Of a stretch of DNA of 64,000 nt, positions 45,066-54,083 are shown one piece after another. The stretch lies in contig NZ_CP085081.1 of assembly GCF_023243115.1 (NCBI RefSeq), positions 372,001 through 436,000 on the forward strand, in the 5' to 3' direction. The stretch comes from Sediminicoccus sp. KRV36. GTDB taxonomy: Bacteria; Pseudomonadota; Alphaproteobacteria; Acetobacterales; Acetobacteraceae. Both the position numbers and the translations under genes were made by a program. Within the stretch, counting starts at the first letter, position 1; each line of letters starts with the position of its first letter. The notes under the pieces are model-generated. The model searched no databases, was not told the DNA's origin, and saw only the letters and a program-made list of their open reading frames with translations.

Positions 45066-48000
45066 ATGGCTGCTCGTCCGCACCTCCTCGATGCCCTGAA
45101 TGACCGCGTGTTGCTGTGTGATGGCGGCATGGGCAGCCGTGTGCAGGCGCTTACCCTCGATATCATCAAGGACTTCTGGGACAAGGAGAATTGCACCGAA
45201 GTGCTGACCCTCTCCCGCCCCGAGCTGATTCGCGAGATCCATCGCGGCTATTACGAGGCGGGCGCCGACATGGTGCTGACCAATACCTTCGGCGGCAGCC
45301 CGATCACGCTGGAGGAATTCGAGCTCGGCAACCGTGCCTTCGAGATCAACAAGCTCGGCGTGGAGCTGGCGCGCGAGGCGGCGGAGAGCTTCGCCGATGG
45401 CCGTCACCGCTGGGTGGTGGGCGATATCGGCCCGGGCACCAAGCTGCCCAGCCTCGGCCATATCACCTATGACGCGCTGGAAGAGGCGCTGACCGAGCAA
45501 TGCCTTGGCCTGATCGCCGGCGGCTGCGACGCCATCCTGACCGAGACGAACCAGGACACGCTCTACATCAAGGCCGCCGTGAATGCGGCAAAGATTGCCA
45601 AGGCCAAGACCAAGAGCGACATCCCCATCTTCGTGCAGGTGACGGTGGAAACCACCGGCACGCTGCTGGTGGGGCCTGACATCGCCGCCGCCGCCGCCGT
45701 GATCCATTCGCTCGATGTGCCGCTGCTGGGGCTGAATTGCGCCAGCGGCCCGCAGGAGATGGCGGAGCATCTGCGCTGGCTCAGCCAGAACTGGCCCGGC
45801 CTGCTCAGCGTGCAGCCCAATGCCGGCCTGCCGGAGCTGGTGGATGGCAAGACGCATTATCCGCTGGGTGCGGAGGAAATGGCCGTCTGGATGGAGCGCT
45901 TCGTCGTGGAAGACGGCTTCAACCTGATCGGCGGCTGCTGCGGCACCTCGACACCGCATATCGCGGCCCAGGATGCCATGCTGCGTCGCCTGGGCGGGGC
46001 GAAGCACCGGCCGACGCCGGTGAAGCGCAAGTATCATTGGGTGCCTTCGGTCGCCTCACTCTATTCCGCGACGTCGCTGCGGCAGGAGAATTCCTATTTC
46101 TCCATCGGCGAGCGCTGCAACGCCAATGGCTCCAAGGCATGGCGCGCCGTGCAGGAAGCCAATGACTGGGATGGCTGCCTCGCCATCGGCCGCGAGCAGG
46201 TGGCCGAGGGCTCGAACTCCCTGGACATCTGCACCGCCTTCGTCGGCCGCAACGAGATGTTCGAGATGAGCGAGGTGATCACCCGCTTCACCTCCAGCGT
46301 GAACAGCCCGCTGGTGATCGACAGCACCGAAACCAATGTCATCGAGGCTTCGCTGAAGCTGCATGGCGGCAAGCCCATCATCAACTCGATCAATTTCGAG
46401 GAAGGTGAGGGTGCGGCGCATGACCGCATGAAGCTCGCCAAGAAATTCGGCGCCGCCGTCATCGCGCTCACCATTGACGAAGTCGGCATGGCCAAGACGG
46501 CCGAGGACAAGCTGCGCATCGCCGAGCGCCTGGTGGATTTCGCCTGCAACAAATACGGCCTGCCGCAATCCGACCTGATGATCGACCCGCTGACCTTCAC
46601 CATCGCGACCGGCAATGAGGATGACCGCAAGCTCGGCCTCTGGACGCTCGAAGGCATCCGGATGATCCGGGACAAGTTCCCGGATATCCAGATCATGCTG
46701 GGGCTCTCCAACATCTCCTTCGGCCTGAACCCGGCCGCGCGGCATGTGCTGAACAGCGTCTTCCTGGATCACGCGGTAAAGGCGGGCATGACGGGCGCCA
46801 TCGTGCACGTCTCCAAGATCAAGCCGCTGCACAAGATTCCGGCGGAGGAGGTGAAGGTCATGGAGGACCTCATCTATGACCGCCGTACCGAGGGGTATGA
46901 CCCGTTGCAGGTGCTGCTGGAGATGTTCTCCGGCCGCAAGGCCGCCGACAATGTCGCCAAGGTGAAGGCGGCGACCGTGCAGGGCCGCCTGAAGGACCGC
47001 ATCGTGGATGGCGACCGCAAGGGCCTCGATGATGAGCTCGCCGCCGCCATGGCCGAGGGGATGGAGCCACTCGCCATCATCAATGACGTGCTGCTGGACG
47101 GCATGAAGGTGGTGGGTGAGCTGTTCGGTGCCGGCAAGATGCAGCTGCCCTTCGTGCTCCAATCGGCCGAGACGATGAAGGCGGCCGTGGCCTATCTCGA
47201 ACCCCACATGGTGCGCGTCGAGGGCCAGGAGAAAGGCACCATCGTGCTCGGTACGGTGCGCGGCGATGTGCACGATATCGGCAAGAACCTGGTGGACATC
47301 ATTCTCACCAATAACGGCTACAAGGTCGTCAATCTCGGCATCAAGGTGCCGCTGAACGACATTGTCGCCGCGGCGAAGGAGCACAAGGCCCATGCCATCG
47401 GCATGTCCGGCCTGCTGGTGAAATCCACCGTCGTCATGCGCGAGAACCTGGAGGAGATGAGCCGCCAGGGGATCGACATTCCGGTGCTGCTCGGCGGTGC
47501 CGCGCTGACGCGCAACTATGTGGAGGATGACTGCGTGCAGGCCTATGCCTGCGGCAAGGTGGTCTATGCGCGGGATGCCTTCGACGGCCTGCACCTGATG
47601 GACAAGGTGATGGGCAATGATTTCGAGGGCTATCTCGGCACCATCCAGTCCAAGCGCGTGGGCAAGACGCGCAATGAGAAGCGCACGCTCGGCGCAGCCG
47701 ATCCGCGCGGCTTCGCGCCCGTCGATGTGGCCTATGCGCAGACGCGCCGCCGGCGCGAGACGGCCAATCTTCCGGTTCCCGTGCCGCCCTTCTGGGGGGC
47801 CAAGGTGATCGAGACGGACCCCAAGGCGCTGGTGCCCTTCATCAATGAGCGCAGCCTGTATCAATTCCAGTGGGGCTTCCGCAAAGCCGGCCGCAGCCTC
47901 GAGGATTTCCTGGGGTGGGCCAAGCAGGAGCTGCGCCCCGTGCTCAAGCGCATGCTGGCCCTGACGGAGGAGCAGAAGATCCTCAAGCCGCAGGCGATTT

Positions 48001-48563
48001 ACGGCTACTGGAAATGCGCGGGCCAGGGCAATGATCTGATCCTGTTCGAGCAGGACGGGACGACGGAGGTGGCGCGCTTCAACATGCCGCGCCAGCCCAA
48101 GGAGGATGGCGACTGCATCGCCGATTTCGTGCGCGACATTGACGATGCCGAGCGTGACGTGATCGGCCTCCAGGTGGTGACGGTCGGCCAGAAGGCCTCC
48201 GACATGGCGCGCGAATGGTTCGAGGAAAACCGCTACCAGGATTACCTCTACCTGCACGGGCTCTCGGTGGAGATGGCCGAGGCGCTGGCCGAGGTGACGC
48301 ATAAGCGCATCCGCGCCGAACTCGGCTTCTCCTCCGAAGATGAGCGTGACATCGAGAAGATGCTGAGCCAGGGCTATCGTGGCGGCCGCTATTCCTTCGG
48401 CTATCCCGCCTGCCCGAAGCTGGAGGACCAGGCGCCCATCCTGGAACTGCTGGACGCCAAGCGCATCGGTGTGGACATCAGCGATGAATGGCAGCTCCAT
48501 CCGGAGCAGAGCACCAGCGCCATCGTGCTGCACCATCCGCGCGCGAAGTACTTCTCGGTCTGA
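45066..48563 (+). CDS. metH: Cobalamin-dependent methionine synthase MetH, full length
   Basis: A 1165-residue enzyme that methylates homocysteine from 5-methyl-THF through methylcobalamin. All four modules are present: homocysteine domain (1-320, zinc Cys in LNCASGP near 225 and IGGCCGTS near 289), folate domain (335-600, from SIGERCNANGSKAW), B12 domain (630-870, His ligand in RGDVHDIGKN near 737) and AdoMet reactivation domain (905-1165, with GGRYSFGYPACP). It is probably co-transcribed with the ArsR fusion upstream. No B12 riboswitch is visible in the 20-base gap. Confidence 0.98.
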   Translation: MAARPHLLDALNDRVLLCDGGMGSRVQALTLDIIKDFWDKENCTEVLTLSRPELIREIHRGYYEAGADMVLTNTFGGSPITLEEFELGNRAFEINKLGVELAREAAESFADGRHRWVVGDIGPGTKLPSLGHITYDALEEALTEQCLGLIAGGCDAILTETNQDTLYIKAAVNAAKIAKAKTKSDIPIFVQVTVETTGTLLVGPDIAAAAAVIHSLDVPLLGLNCASGPQEMAEHLRWLSQNWPGLLSVQPNAGLPELVDGKTHYPLGAEEMAVWMERFVVEDGFNLIGGCCGTSTPHIAAQDAMLRRLGGAKHRPTPVKRKYHWVPSVASLYSATSLRQENSYFSIGERCNANGSKAWRAVQEANDWDGCLAIGREQVAEGSNSLDICTAFVGRNEMFEMSEVITRFTSSVNSPLVIDSTETNVIEASLKLHGGKPIINSINFEEGEGAAHDRMKLAKKFGAAVIALTIDEVGMAKTAEDKLRIAERLVDFACNKYGLPQSDLMIDPLTFTIATGNEDDRKLGLWTLEGIRMIRDKFPDIQIMLGLSNISFGLNPAARHVLNSVFLDHAVKAGMTGAIVHVSKIKPLHKIPAEEVKVMEDLIYDRRTEGYDPLQVLLEMFSGRKAADNVAKVKAATVQGRLKDRIVDGDRKGLDDELAAAMAEGMEPLAIINDVLLDGMKVVGELFGAGKMQLPFVLQSAETMKAAVAYLEPHMVRVEGQEKGTIVLGTVRGDVHDIGKNLVDIILTNNGYKVVNLGIKVPLNDIVAAAKEHKAHAIGMSGLLVKSTVVMRENLEEMSRQGIDIPVLLGGAALTRNYVEDDCVQAYACGKVVYARDAFDGLHLMDKVMGNDFEGYLGTIQSKRVGKTRNEKRTLGAADPRGFAPVDVAYAQTRRRRETANLPVPVPPFWGAKVIETDPKALVPFINERSLYQFQWGFRKAGRSLEDFLGWAKQELRPVLKRMLALTEEQKILKPQAIYGYWKCAGQGNDLILFEQDGTTEVARFNMPRQPKEDGDCIADFVRDIDDAERDVIGLQVVTVGQKASDMAREWFEENRYQDYLYLHGLSVEMAEALAEVTHKRIRAELGFSSEDERDIEKMLSQGYRGGRYSFGYPACPKLEDQAPILELLDAKRIGVDISDEWQLHPEQSTSAIVLHHPRAKYFSV

Positions 48564-48565
48564 CG

Positions 48566-49510
48566 GTGCGTCCGGCGCTTCTCCTGGTCTGCACGCTGCC
48601 GCTTCTGGGCTGCGGGCTGGGGGAGCGCCGGATCGTGGATGTGAGCGACAGTTTCTGCGCGGCTCGGCTGCGCCAGGCGGTGCCAAGCCTGCCGCCGCCC
48701 GGCCCTGGCGAAGCCAGCCGCTTGCTGGCCGGCGGATTTTCCGCCGATGCGATCGAGACGGCCGAGGCCATCGGCGTTCTGGGCCGGATGCAGGCGCTCA
48801 TCGACACGGAACGCCGGCCCGGCAATGGCGTGCCGGTCATCCTGGCGCGGCAGGCGGTGACGGACCGCGTGCTGCTCGCTTTGCTCGATGTCCAGGCGAC
48901 ACTCGCGACGATTGATTGCGAGGGCGAGCGCGCCGACCAGCTGCGCGGGCAGCTGCAGCGCAATGAGACGCGGCGCGCGCGCAATCTGGGCCTGGCCGGC
49001 ATCCTCATCGGCGCTGGCACCGCCGCCTTGACCGGTGGGCTCTCGCTCGCGGGGGCAGCCGCGGCGGGCGATACGGTGGGTATCATCGGTGGCTCGGCGG
49101 AGGCGGCGGTGGCGAGCACCTTGCTGTTCGGCAGCACCAGTGGCCTCTTGCGCACGCGCACCAACCTGCTGGCCGAAATTCATCGGCAGCCTGCCCAATC
49201 CAGCCTGTTTCCGCCCACGGTCTGGCGCTATCTGACGCGCCGTGATGCGCCGGGCGAGCCCAATATCGCCGAGGAGATCGTGGCCGAATGGCGCGCCGCC
49301 GGCCTGCTGGACGGGGAGCCGGAGCTGGACCCGCTGTTTCTCGGCGAGGCGCGCCTCGCCATTGAAGATCTGGAGCGGCGCGATGCCATGCTGGACCTGA
49401 CCGAGGCGCGCATCGCGCTGATGAGCAGGGACCTTCGGCAATTGCTCGAGGAGGTCACGGCCAGGCCGGTCCCGACCTATGGGCGCGGCCGGCGCGCAGG
49501 GCCCCCGTGA
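48566..49510 (+). CDS. Predicted lipoprotein of unknown function
   Basis: A 314-residue protein that starts with GTG 2 bases after the metH stop. The N-terminus (residues 1-16) is a lipoprotein signal ending in LLGC. A Gly/Ala-rich hydrophobic stretch (GILIGAGTAALTGGLSLAGAAAA, about 150-175) could be a glycine-zipper membrane segment. The rest is helical. I do not recognise a family. Position suggests read-through from metH, with no evident functional link. Confidence 0.6.
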   Translation: MRPALLLVCTLPLLGCGLGERRIVDVSDSFCAARLRQAVPSLPPPGPGEASRLLAGGFSADAIETAEAIGVLGRMQALIDTERRPGNGVPVILARQAVTDRVLLALLDVQATLATIDCEGERADQLRGQLQRNETRRARNLGLAGILIGAGTAALTGGLSLAGAAAAGDTVGIIGGSAEAAVASTLLFGSTSGLLRTRTNLLAEIHRQPAQSSLFPPTVWRYLTRRDAPGEPNIAEEIVAEWRAAGLLDGEPELDPLFLGEARLAIEDLERRDAMLDLTEARIALMSRDLRQLLEEVTARPVPTYGRGRRAGPP

Positions 49511-49621
49511 TCCGGCGCCAGCCATGCCGGATGAGGGCGGAAGTTGCGGAGTTGCCCGTCACGGCCCCGCCGCTTCGCGGGCTGGACGGAATGGGCTAGA
49601 GGGTGTTCTCCCGCCGCAGCG

Positions 49622-50521
49622 ATGAGGAAGAGTTTGACCCGCGCCGTGCCCCTCGCGGCAGGCAGTGTTGCCATTGCCCTCGCCGTCCTGGCGATGAAGC
49701 TGGTCGCCTGGTGGCTGACCGGCAGCGTGGCCCTGTTCGCCGATGCGCTGGAAAGCGTGGTCAATGTGGCTGCCGCCATCGCCGCCCTGGTAGCGGTGCA
49801 TTACGCGGCCCAGCCAGCTGATGCGAACCACCCCTATGGCCATGACAAGGCCGAGTATTTTTCCGCGGTGCTGGAAGGCGCGCTGATCCTGGTCGCGGCC
49901 TTCGTGATTTTGCACGAATGCTGGTCGGTCTGGAATGCGCCGCGCACGCCCGTCCTTTCGCTGATCGCCTTCGGCGTTGCGATGACCGCGACGGCGGTGA
50001 ATGCAGCCTGGTGCGCCGTGCTGTTCAAGCAGGGCCGGCGCCTTCGTTCGCCCGCGCTGTTGGCTGATGCGCGGCATTTGCTGGCGGATGTCGTCACCTC
50101 CGTTGGCGTTCTGATCGGCGTTGCGCTGGCGCTCGCCACGGGGCTGCTCTGGCTGGATCCGCTGCTGGCGGCGCTGACGGCGGTGAACATCCTGTTCAGC
50201 GGCGCGCGGCTGGTGCGCGAGAGTGTCGGCGGCCTGATGGATGAGGCGCTCTCGCCCGAGCTTCTGGCCCGCATCCGCGCCACCGTCGCAGCCGAGGCCG
50301 AAGGCGCGATCGAGGCGCATGACATCCGCTCACGCCAGGCGGGGCGCTCCACCTTCATCGAGTTCCATCTGGTGGTGCCCGGTGAAATGCGCGTGGTGGA
50401 GGCGCATGCGATCTGCGACCGGGTGGAGGCGGCGCTGAAGGCCGAGCTCGGCAGCGCCATCATCACCATCCATGTGGAACCCGACACCAAGGCGAAGCAC
50501 AGCGGGGTGCTGGTTCTGTGA
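49622..50521 (+). CDS. Cation diffusion facilitator transporter
   Basis: A 299-residue CDF-family efflux protein with six helices and a C-terminal ferredoxin-like domain. The metal site in helix II reads LFADALESVVNV (near 40), and helix V has ADARHLLADVVTSVGVLIG (near 160): the A site is Asp with His-Asp. HPYGHDKAEYFSAVLEG marks the loop after helix II. Likely substrates are zinc, iron or manganese. The start ATG follows a weak ribosome site; the frame runs upstream. The stop overlaps the TonB gene start (GTGA). Confidence 0.9.
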   Translation: MRKSLTRAVPLAAGSVAIALAVLAMKLVAWWLTGSVALFADALESVVNVAAAIAALVAVHYAAQPADANHPYGHDKAEYFSAVLEGALILVAAFVILHECWSVWNAPRTPVLSLIAFGVAMTATAVNAAWCAVLFKQGRRLRSPALLADARHLLADVVTSVGVLIGVALALATGLLWLDPLLAALTAVNILFSGARLVRESVGGLMDEALSPELLARIRATVAAEAEGAIEAHDIRSRQAGRSTFIEFHLVVPGEMRVVEAHAICDRVEAALKAELGSAIITIHVEPDTKAKHSGVLVL

Positions 50522-51444
50522 CGCCGGGCAAGCCTTGGGCCGTTCCCAGGCGGAGCGCGCGTTTCAGCGCTGCCGCGCTGGCCTCGTTCCTGCTGCACGG
50601 GGCCTCCCTGGCCGGGCTGGTCTGGCTGGTCCATCGCCCGCCGCCGGAGGATGCGCCGCCCGAACGTGGCGTGGAAATCGTCTGGGACCAGGCCGCCGCG
50701 GAAGCGGTCAGTGATGCCGAAGCCCCCGCGGCGCCCGGCGCCCCGCCCGAGGTCGCGGCCCCCGCGACCGCTGAGGCACCGCCGGAGCCGCCCTCCCCCG
50801 TGGCGCCCCCTTCGGTGCCCAGCGTTCCGCCGCCGGTGCCGCAGATGATGGCGCAGGCGCCGGTTCCCCCGCCGATCGACCTCGCGCCGCTCGAACTTCC
50901 CACGCCGGATCTACAGGTGGCGCCGCCCCCCGTGGCTCCGCCCGAGCCGCCGCCGCCCGAGCCGCCGCCGCCTGAGCCGCCACCACCCGAGCCGCCACCG
51001 CCTGAGCCACCACGCCCGGAGCCACCACGCCCGCCGCCCCCCCGGCCAAGGCCGGCGCCGCCGCCACGCCCGGCGTCACGCAGCCAGCCACCCAGTGAGG
51101 CCAGCAGCCAGGGTGAGCAGAATGCGGCGCAAAGCGTCGCCGGCATTGGCCGCGCCACGGGCGCCGTGGTCCCGCCGGGGCCCGACGCACGCTACCAGAA
51201 CGCGGCCCCGCCCTATCCCGAGGCCGCGCGGTTGCGGGGTGAGCAGGGCACGGTGGGGCTTGAGCTTGCCATCGGTGCGGATGGGAAGGTCGTCAGCGTG
51301 ACCGTGGCCCGCAGCTCGGGCTCGCCCATGCTGGACGCGGCGGCGCGCCGGGCTGTCCAGGACTGGCGCTTCCGGCCGGCCATGCGGGATGGCGATGCGG
51401 TGGCGGGCACCATTCGCACCTCGGTGCATTTCCGGCTGCAATGA
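50518..51444 (+). CDS. TonB-family energy transducer with long Pro-rich spacer
   Basis: A 308-residue protein: N-terminal membrane anchor with the TonB-type SLAGLVWLVHRPPPE (about 23-45), a Pro/Glu spacer (45-200) ending in PEPPP-type repeats, and a TonB C-terminal domain (YQNAAPPYPEAARLRGEQGTVGLELAIGADGKV... to FRLQ). It transmits proton-motive force from ExbBD to outer-membrane receptors; exbB, exbD and a receptor are not nearby. The start is GTG, overlapping the CDF stop as GTGA. Confidence 0.88.
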   Translation: MTPGKPWAVPRRSARFSAAALASFLLHGASLAGLVWLVHRPPPEDAPPERGVEIVWDQAAAEAVSDAEAPAAPGAPPEVAAPATAEAPPEPPSPVAPPSVPSVPPPVPQMMAQAPVPPPIDLAPLELPTPDLQVAPPPVAPPEPPPPEPPPPEPPPPEPPPPEPPRPEPPRPPPPRPRPAPPPRPASRSQPPSEASSQGEQNAAQSVAGIGRATGAVVPPGPDARYQNAAPPYPEAARLRGEQGTVGLELAIGADGKVVSVTVARSSGSPMLDAAARRAVQDWRFRPAMRDGDAVAGTIRTSVHFRLQ

Positions 51445-51524
51445 CGCGCCACGCGATCGGGCGGGCGTGTCTGCTGTGGGGATGACGCAACCCTGCGGTC
51501 AAACGCGCTTCGGGCCAGCGGCGC

Positions 51525-52388
51525 TCAAGGCGGGCTGGGCGCGCGCCGTGCCACCAGCAGCCGATAGCGCACCCAGCCTTCGGTTTGCAGCGTCTCCAGC
51601 AGCAGGCCGCCGATTTCGGCTTCGGCCCGCACGCCCAGGCCCAGCAGGTGTGGCAGCCAGGCCTTGCGGCGCAGCTCCGCAAGCCGGGGCGCCACCGCCG
51701 GCATGCCGCGCACCTGGAGAAGGGGGTTCAGATCCTGCTCGGCCACCAGTTCCAGCCCGGATGCCTGCAGGGCTGCGATCCAGCCAGCGCGCTCCGGCGC
51801 CACCGGGCAGCGCCAGAAGCGCTTGAACTCAGCGAGGCGCCCGGCCGGCTCGGGCGGCAGGGCTGCTTCCGGCATGTCATCCACCACCAGCACATGCCCA
51901 CCAGGCGCCAATTGCCGTGCCAGGCCAGCCAGGGTCGCCGCCGGATCGGCGCTGTGGATCAGGCTCTCGATGCCGTAGATCAGGTCAAATGGCCCATCGG
52001 GCGGGACGTCATAGGAGCGCACCACCACCCGGACCCGATCGCTCAGCCCCGCTTCGGCGATGGCCGCATTGCCGCGCGCCGCCTGCTCGGGCGAGAGGGT
52101 GAGGCCGGTCCAGTCCCCACCCAGCTTCGGCGCCAGATCCAGCATGGTGGCGCCGTAGCCGCAGCCGGCATCGAGCACGCGCGGCGCGTCAGGAAGGGCC
52201 ACGCCCTCCAGCATCAGGCGATGGATCACCAGGGGGGAGGGCGGGCCGCCATCCGGATCGGCCAGCGCGCGGTGTACCGGATGAACCGCCTCCCCCGCCG
52301 CCCGTCTCTCGCGGTAGAAGGAGAGGCCATCAAGCCAGCGGTAATAGCGCTGCACGCGCCGCGCCTGGCGTTCGGATTCGGTGGACAT
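51525..52388 (-). CDS. Class I SAM-dependent methyltransferase
   Basis: A 287-residue cytosolic methyltransferase. Motif I is VLDAGCGYGATMLDLAPKLGG (near 70), followed by acidic GLTLSPEQAARG and the post-strand-4 segment FDLIYGIESLIHSADP, similar to the UbiE/cyclopropane synthase-like group. It begins 19 bases after flhG on the same strand, so it is probably read as the last gene of the flagellar operon. Modification of flagellin or of a glycan on it is a guess. Confidence 0.78.
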   Translation of the reverse strand: MSTESERQARRVQRYYRWLDGLSFYRERRAAGEAVHPVHRALADPDGGPPSPLVIHRLMLEGVALPDAPRVLDAGCGYGATMLDLAPKLGGDWTGLTLSPEQAARGNAAIAEAGLSDRVRVVVRSYDVPPDGPFDLIYGIESLIHSADPAATLAGLARQLAPGGHVLVVDDMPEAALPPEPAGRLAEFKRFWRCPVAPERAGWIAALQASGLELVAEQDLNPLLQVRGMPAVAPRLAELRRKAWLPHLLGLGVRAEAEIGGLLLETLQTEGWVRYRLLVARRAPSPP

Positions 52389-52407
52389 GGGCGGCGTTTA
52401 CGCGAGA

Positions 52408-53157
52408 TCACGCGGCTTGTCGCTCTCCCATCAGGCGGGGCAGCGCCGCCGCCAGGCGTCGCAAATCTTCGGCGGCGTGGGTGTTGGGGTGGCGCGTCAG
52501 CAGCGGCGCCTGGGCGCGGATGGCCGCCGGCACGCGCGGGTCGCGCCGCACCGCGCCGAGCAAGGGCAGCCCCTGGCCAAGGAAGCCGCGGCAGGCCGCG
52601 TCGAGCGCCGCATGCACGCGGCCCGGCTGGGCCGCCATATTGACCAGCAGCCCGGCCTTGCCCTCTGGCGCATCACGCCGGTGCAGCTTCAGCACGGCAT
52701 AGGCATCGGTGAGCGAGGTCGGCTCCTCCGTGGCGACGACGATGAGCAGATCGGCGGCTGCTGCCAGCCCGCGCTGCGCCGCGCCGATGCCCGCCCCCAG
52801 ATCAAGCACCACCCAATCCAGCGGCAGGTCCCGCAGCATGGCGGCGAAGCCGCGCAGCGCCGCGCCATCCAGCCCGGCCAGCGCGGCCGAGCCTGAGCGC
52901 CCGGGCAGCACGGCGAAGCCGCCGGCATGGGGCAGCAGAGCGGCCGCGGCCGGGCAACGGCCAGCCAGGACATCGCCCAGATCGCAAGGTGGGTCGAGAC
53001 CCAGCTGCACATCCACATTGGCGAGGCCGAGATCGCCATCCACCAGCGCCACGCGTCTGCCCGCTTCCGCCAGGGCCTGGGTGAGGCCGATGGCGAGGCA
53101 GGTCTTGCCCACGCCGCCCTTGCCGGAAGCGAAGGCGATCAGCTTTGGGGAATTCAT
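52408..53157 (-). CDS. flhG: MinD/ParA-like flagellar number regulator FlhG (FleN)
   Basis: A 249-residue P-loop ATPase of the MinD/ParA class. The deviant Walker A is ASGKGGVGKTCLA (residues 10-22), with VALVDGDLGLANVDVQLGL near 36 and switch II VVLDLGAGIG near 115. The order flhF-flhG, overlapping as ATGA, identifies it as FlhG, which limits flagellar number with FlhF. The N-terminal FlhG activation helix seen in many homologues (DQAxxLR) is not present. Confidence 0.88.
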   Translation of the reverse strand: MNSPKLIAFASGKGGVGKTCLAIGLTQALAEAGRRVALVDGDLGLANVDVQLGLDPPCDLGDVLAGRCPAAAALLPHAGGFAVLPGRSGSAALAGLDGAALRGFAAMLRDLPLDWVVLDLGAGIGAAQRGLAAAADLLIVVATEEPTSLTDAYAVLKLHRRDAPEGKAGLLVNMAAQPGRVHAALDAACRGFLGQGLPLLGAVRRDPRVPAAIRAQAPLLTRHPNTHAAEDLRRLAAALPRLMGERQAA

Positions 53158-54080
53158 GCGGTATTCTCCCGGTGCAGGCCCTGTGCCATCCGCCCTTGCG
53201 CCATCCGCCCTTGCGCCATCCGTCCTTGGGCCAGCCGCGCAGCCAGCCAGTCAGCGGAAAGCGGTTGCAGCCCATGCGCCACCTGCGGACCGATGCCCGC
53301 CTCGGTCAGTGCGAGGCCGACACAGGCGGCCGAGAGCACGCCCCCCAGCCGGCGCGCCATGTCGAGCCGGGTCGGCAGCAGATGCCGGGCGCCGAGCATA
53401 TGGAAGGCGCGGGCGATCTCCGCACTTTCCTCGGCATCCAGCCCGGCGGGCAGGACCAGGACGGGGGTGGCGTCGGCGGCGCGGATCAGCCGGTGCAGCC
53501 GCTCGGCCTGGGCATCGTCGAAGGGGTCACAGCCGAAGCCATCCACCAGGGCCAGCTGGCCGGGCTCACGCGCTTGCACGGCCTTGGCCAGGGCTTCCGG
53601 CACGGCGGCCACGGCGAGTGTCAGCCGCAGCAGCCGGGTGAAGGCGGCCAATTGCTCCACCGCGCCGGCCCGGGCGCCATCCGCCGTGACGACGATGGGC
53701 GGCTGCCCGGCCATCGTCGCGCGGGCGGCGAGCTTGGCGCAGGTCAATGTCTTGCCGGCGCCGGGCGGGCCGACCAGCAGGATCGGCCGATCCTCGGGCA
53801 GAGCTTCGAAGACAAGCCGCGCCCCCAGCGCGGCCGCCAGATCCAGCCCCGCGAAGGATTCACCCAGCCCGGGCGAAAGATTGTGCCGCGCCAGCTCAGG
53901 CGGCGCCGCCTCCGGCTCCGGCGGGATCAGCTCGGGTTCCGCGAGGTCGAGTGCGGCGGTGACTTCCACGCCGCCGCCCACGCGGCGCGTGCTGAGCACC
54001 ACCGCATCCTCGCCCAGCGCGTCGCGCACGGCGGAGAGGGCGAGGGTCGCGTTGCGCGCGTGAAACACCCGAAGCCGCAT
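53154..54080 (-). CDS. flhF: FlhF-type SRP-like GTPase, divergent
   Basis: A 308-residue SRP-GTPase-like protein. A short N-terminal domain (MRLRVFHARNATLALSAVRDALGEDAVVLSTR) resembles the FlhF start. P-loop GPPGAGKTLTCAKLAARA spans 104-121, and a TRLD motif (237-240) matches G4. G3, usually DTAGR, reads LVDGFGCDPFD near 169, so nucleotide hydrolysis may be altered. FlhF places the polar flagellum. At 308 residues it is short, and the C-terminus ends in three copies of AQGRM. It starts 3 bases after flhA. Confidence 0.82.
   Translation of the reverse strand: MRLRVFHARNATLALSAVRDALGEDAVVLSTRRVGGGVEVTAALDLAEPELIPPEPEAAPPELARHNLSPGLGESFAGLDLAAALGARLVFEALPEDRPILLVGPPGAGKTLTCAKLAARATMAGQPPIVVTADGARAGAVEQLAAFTRLLRLTLAVAAVPEALAKAVQAREPGQLALVDGFGCDPFDDAQAERLHRLIRAADATPVLVLPAGLDAEESAEIARAFHMLGARHLLPTRLDMARRLGGVLSAACVGLALTEAGIGPQVAHGLQPLSADWLAARLAQGRMAQGRMAQGRMAQGLHRENTA
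53185..53229 (-). repeat. Three 15-bp tandem repeats in the 3' end of flhF
   Basis: Two identical units GCCATCCGCCCTTGC are followed by a third with two changes (GCCATCCGTCCTTGG). They encode AQGRM-AQGRM-AQGRM near the FlhF C-terminus, a likely slippage site that could change in copy number without breaking the frame. Confidence 0.8.
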
Positions 54081-54083
54081 GGC

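Noticed and set aside
46056..48686. 876-codon frame opposite metH
   Set aside because: Antisense shadow of metH; repetitive His/Leu/Asp-rich composition.
50936..51040. PEPPP repeats in the TonB gene as a mobile or regulatory repeat
   Set aside because: Pro-Glu spacer repeats are normal for TonB proteins and explain the DNA periodicity.
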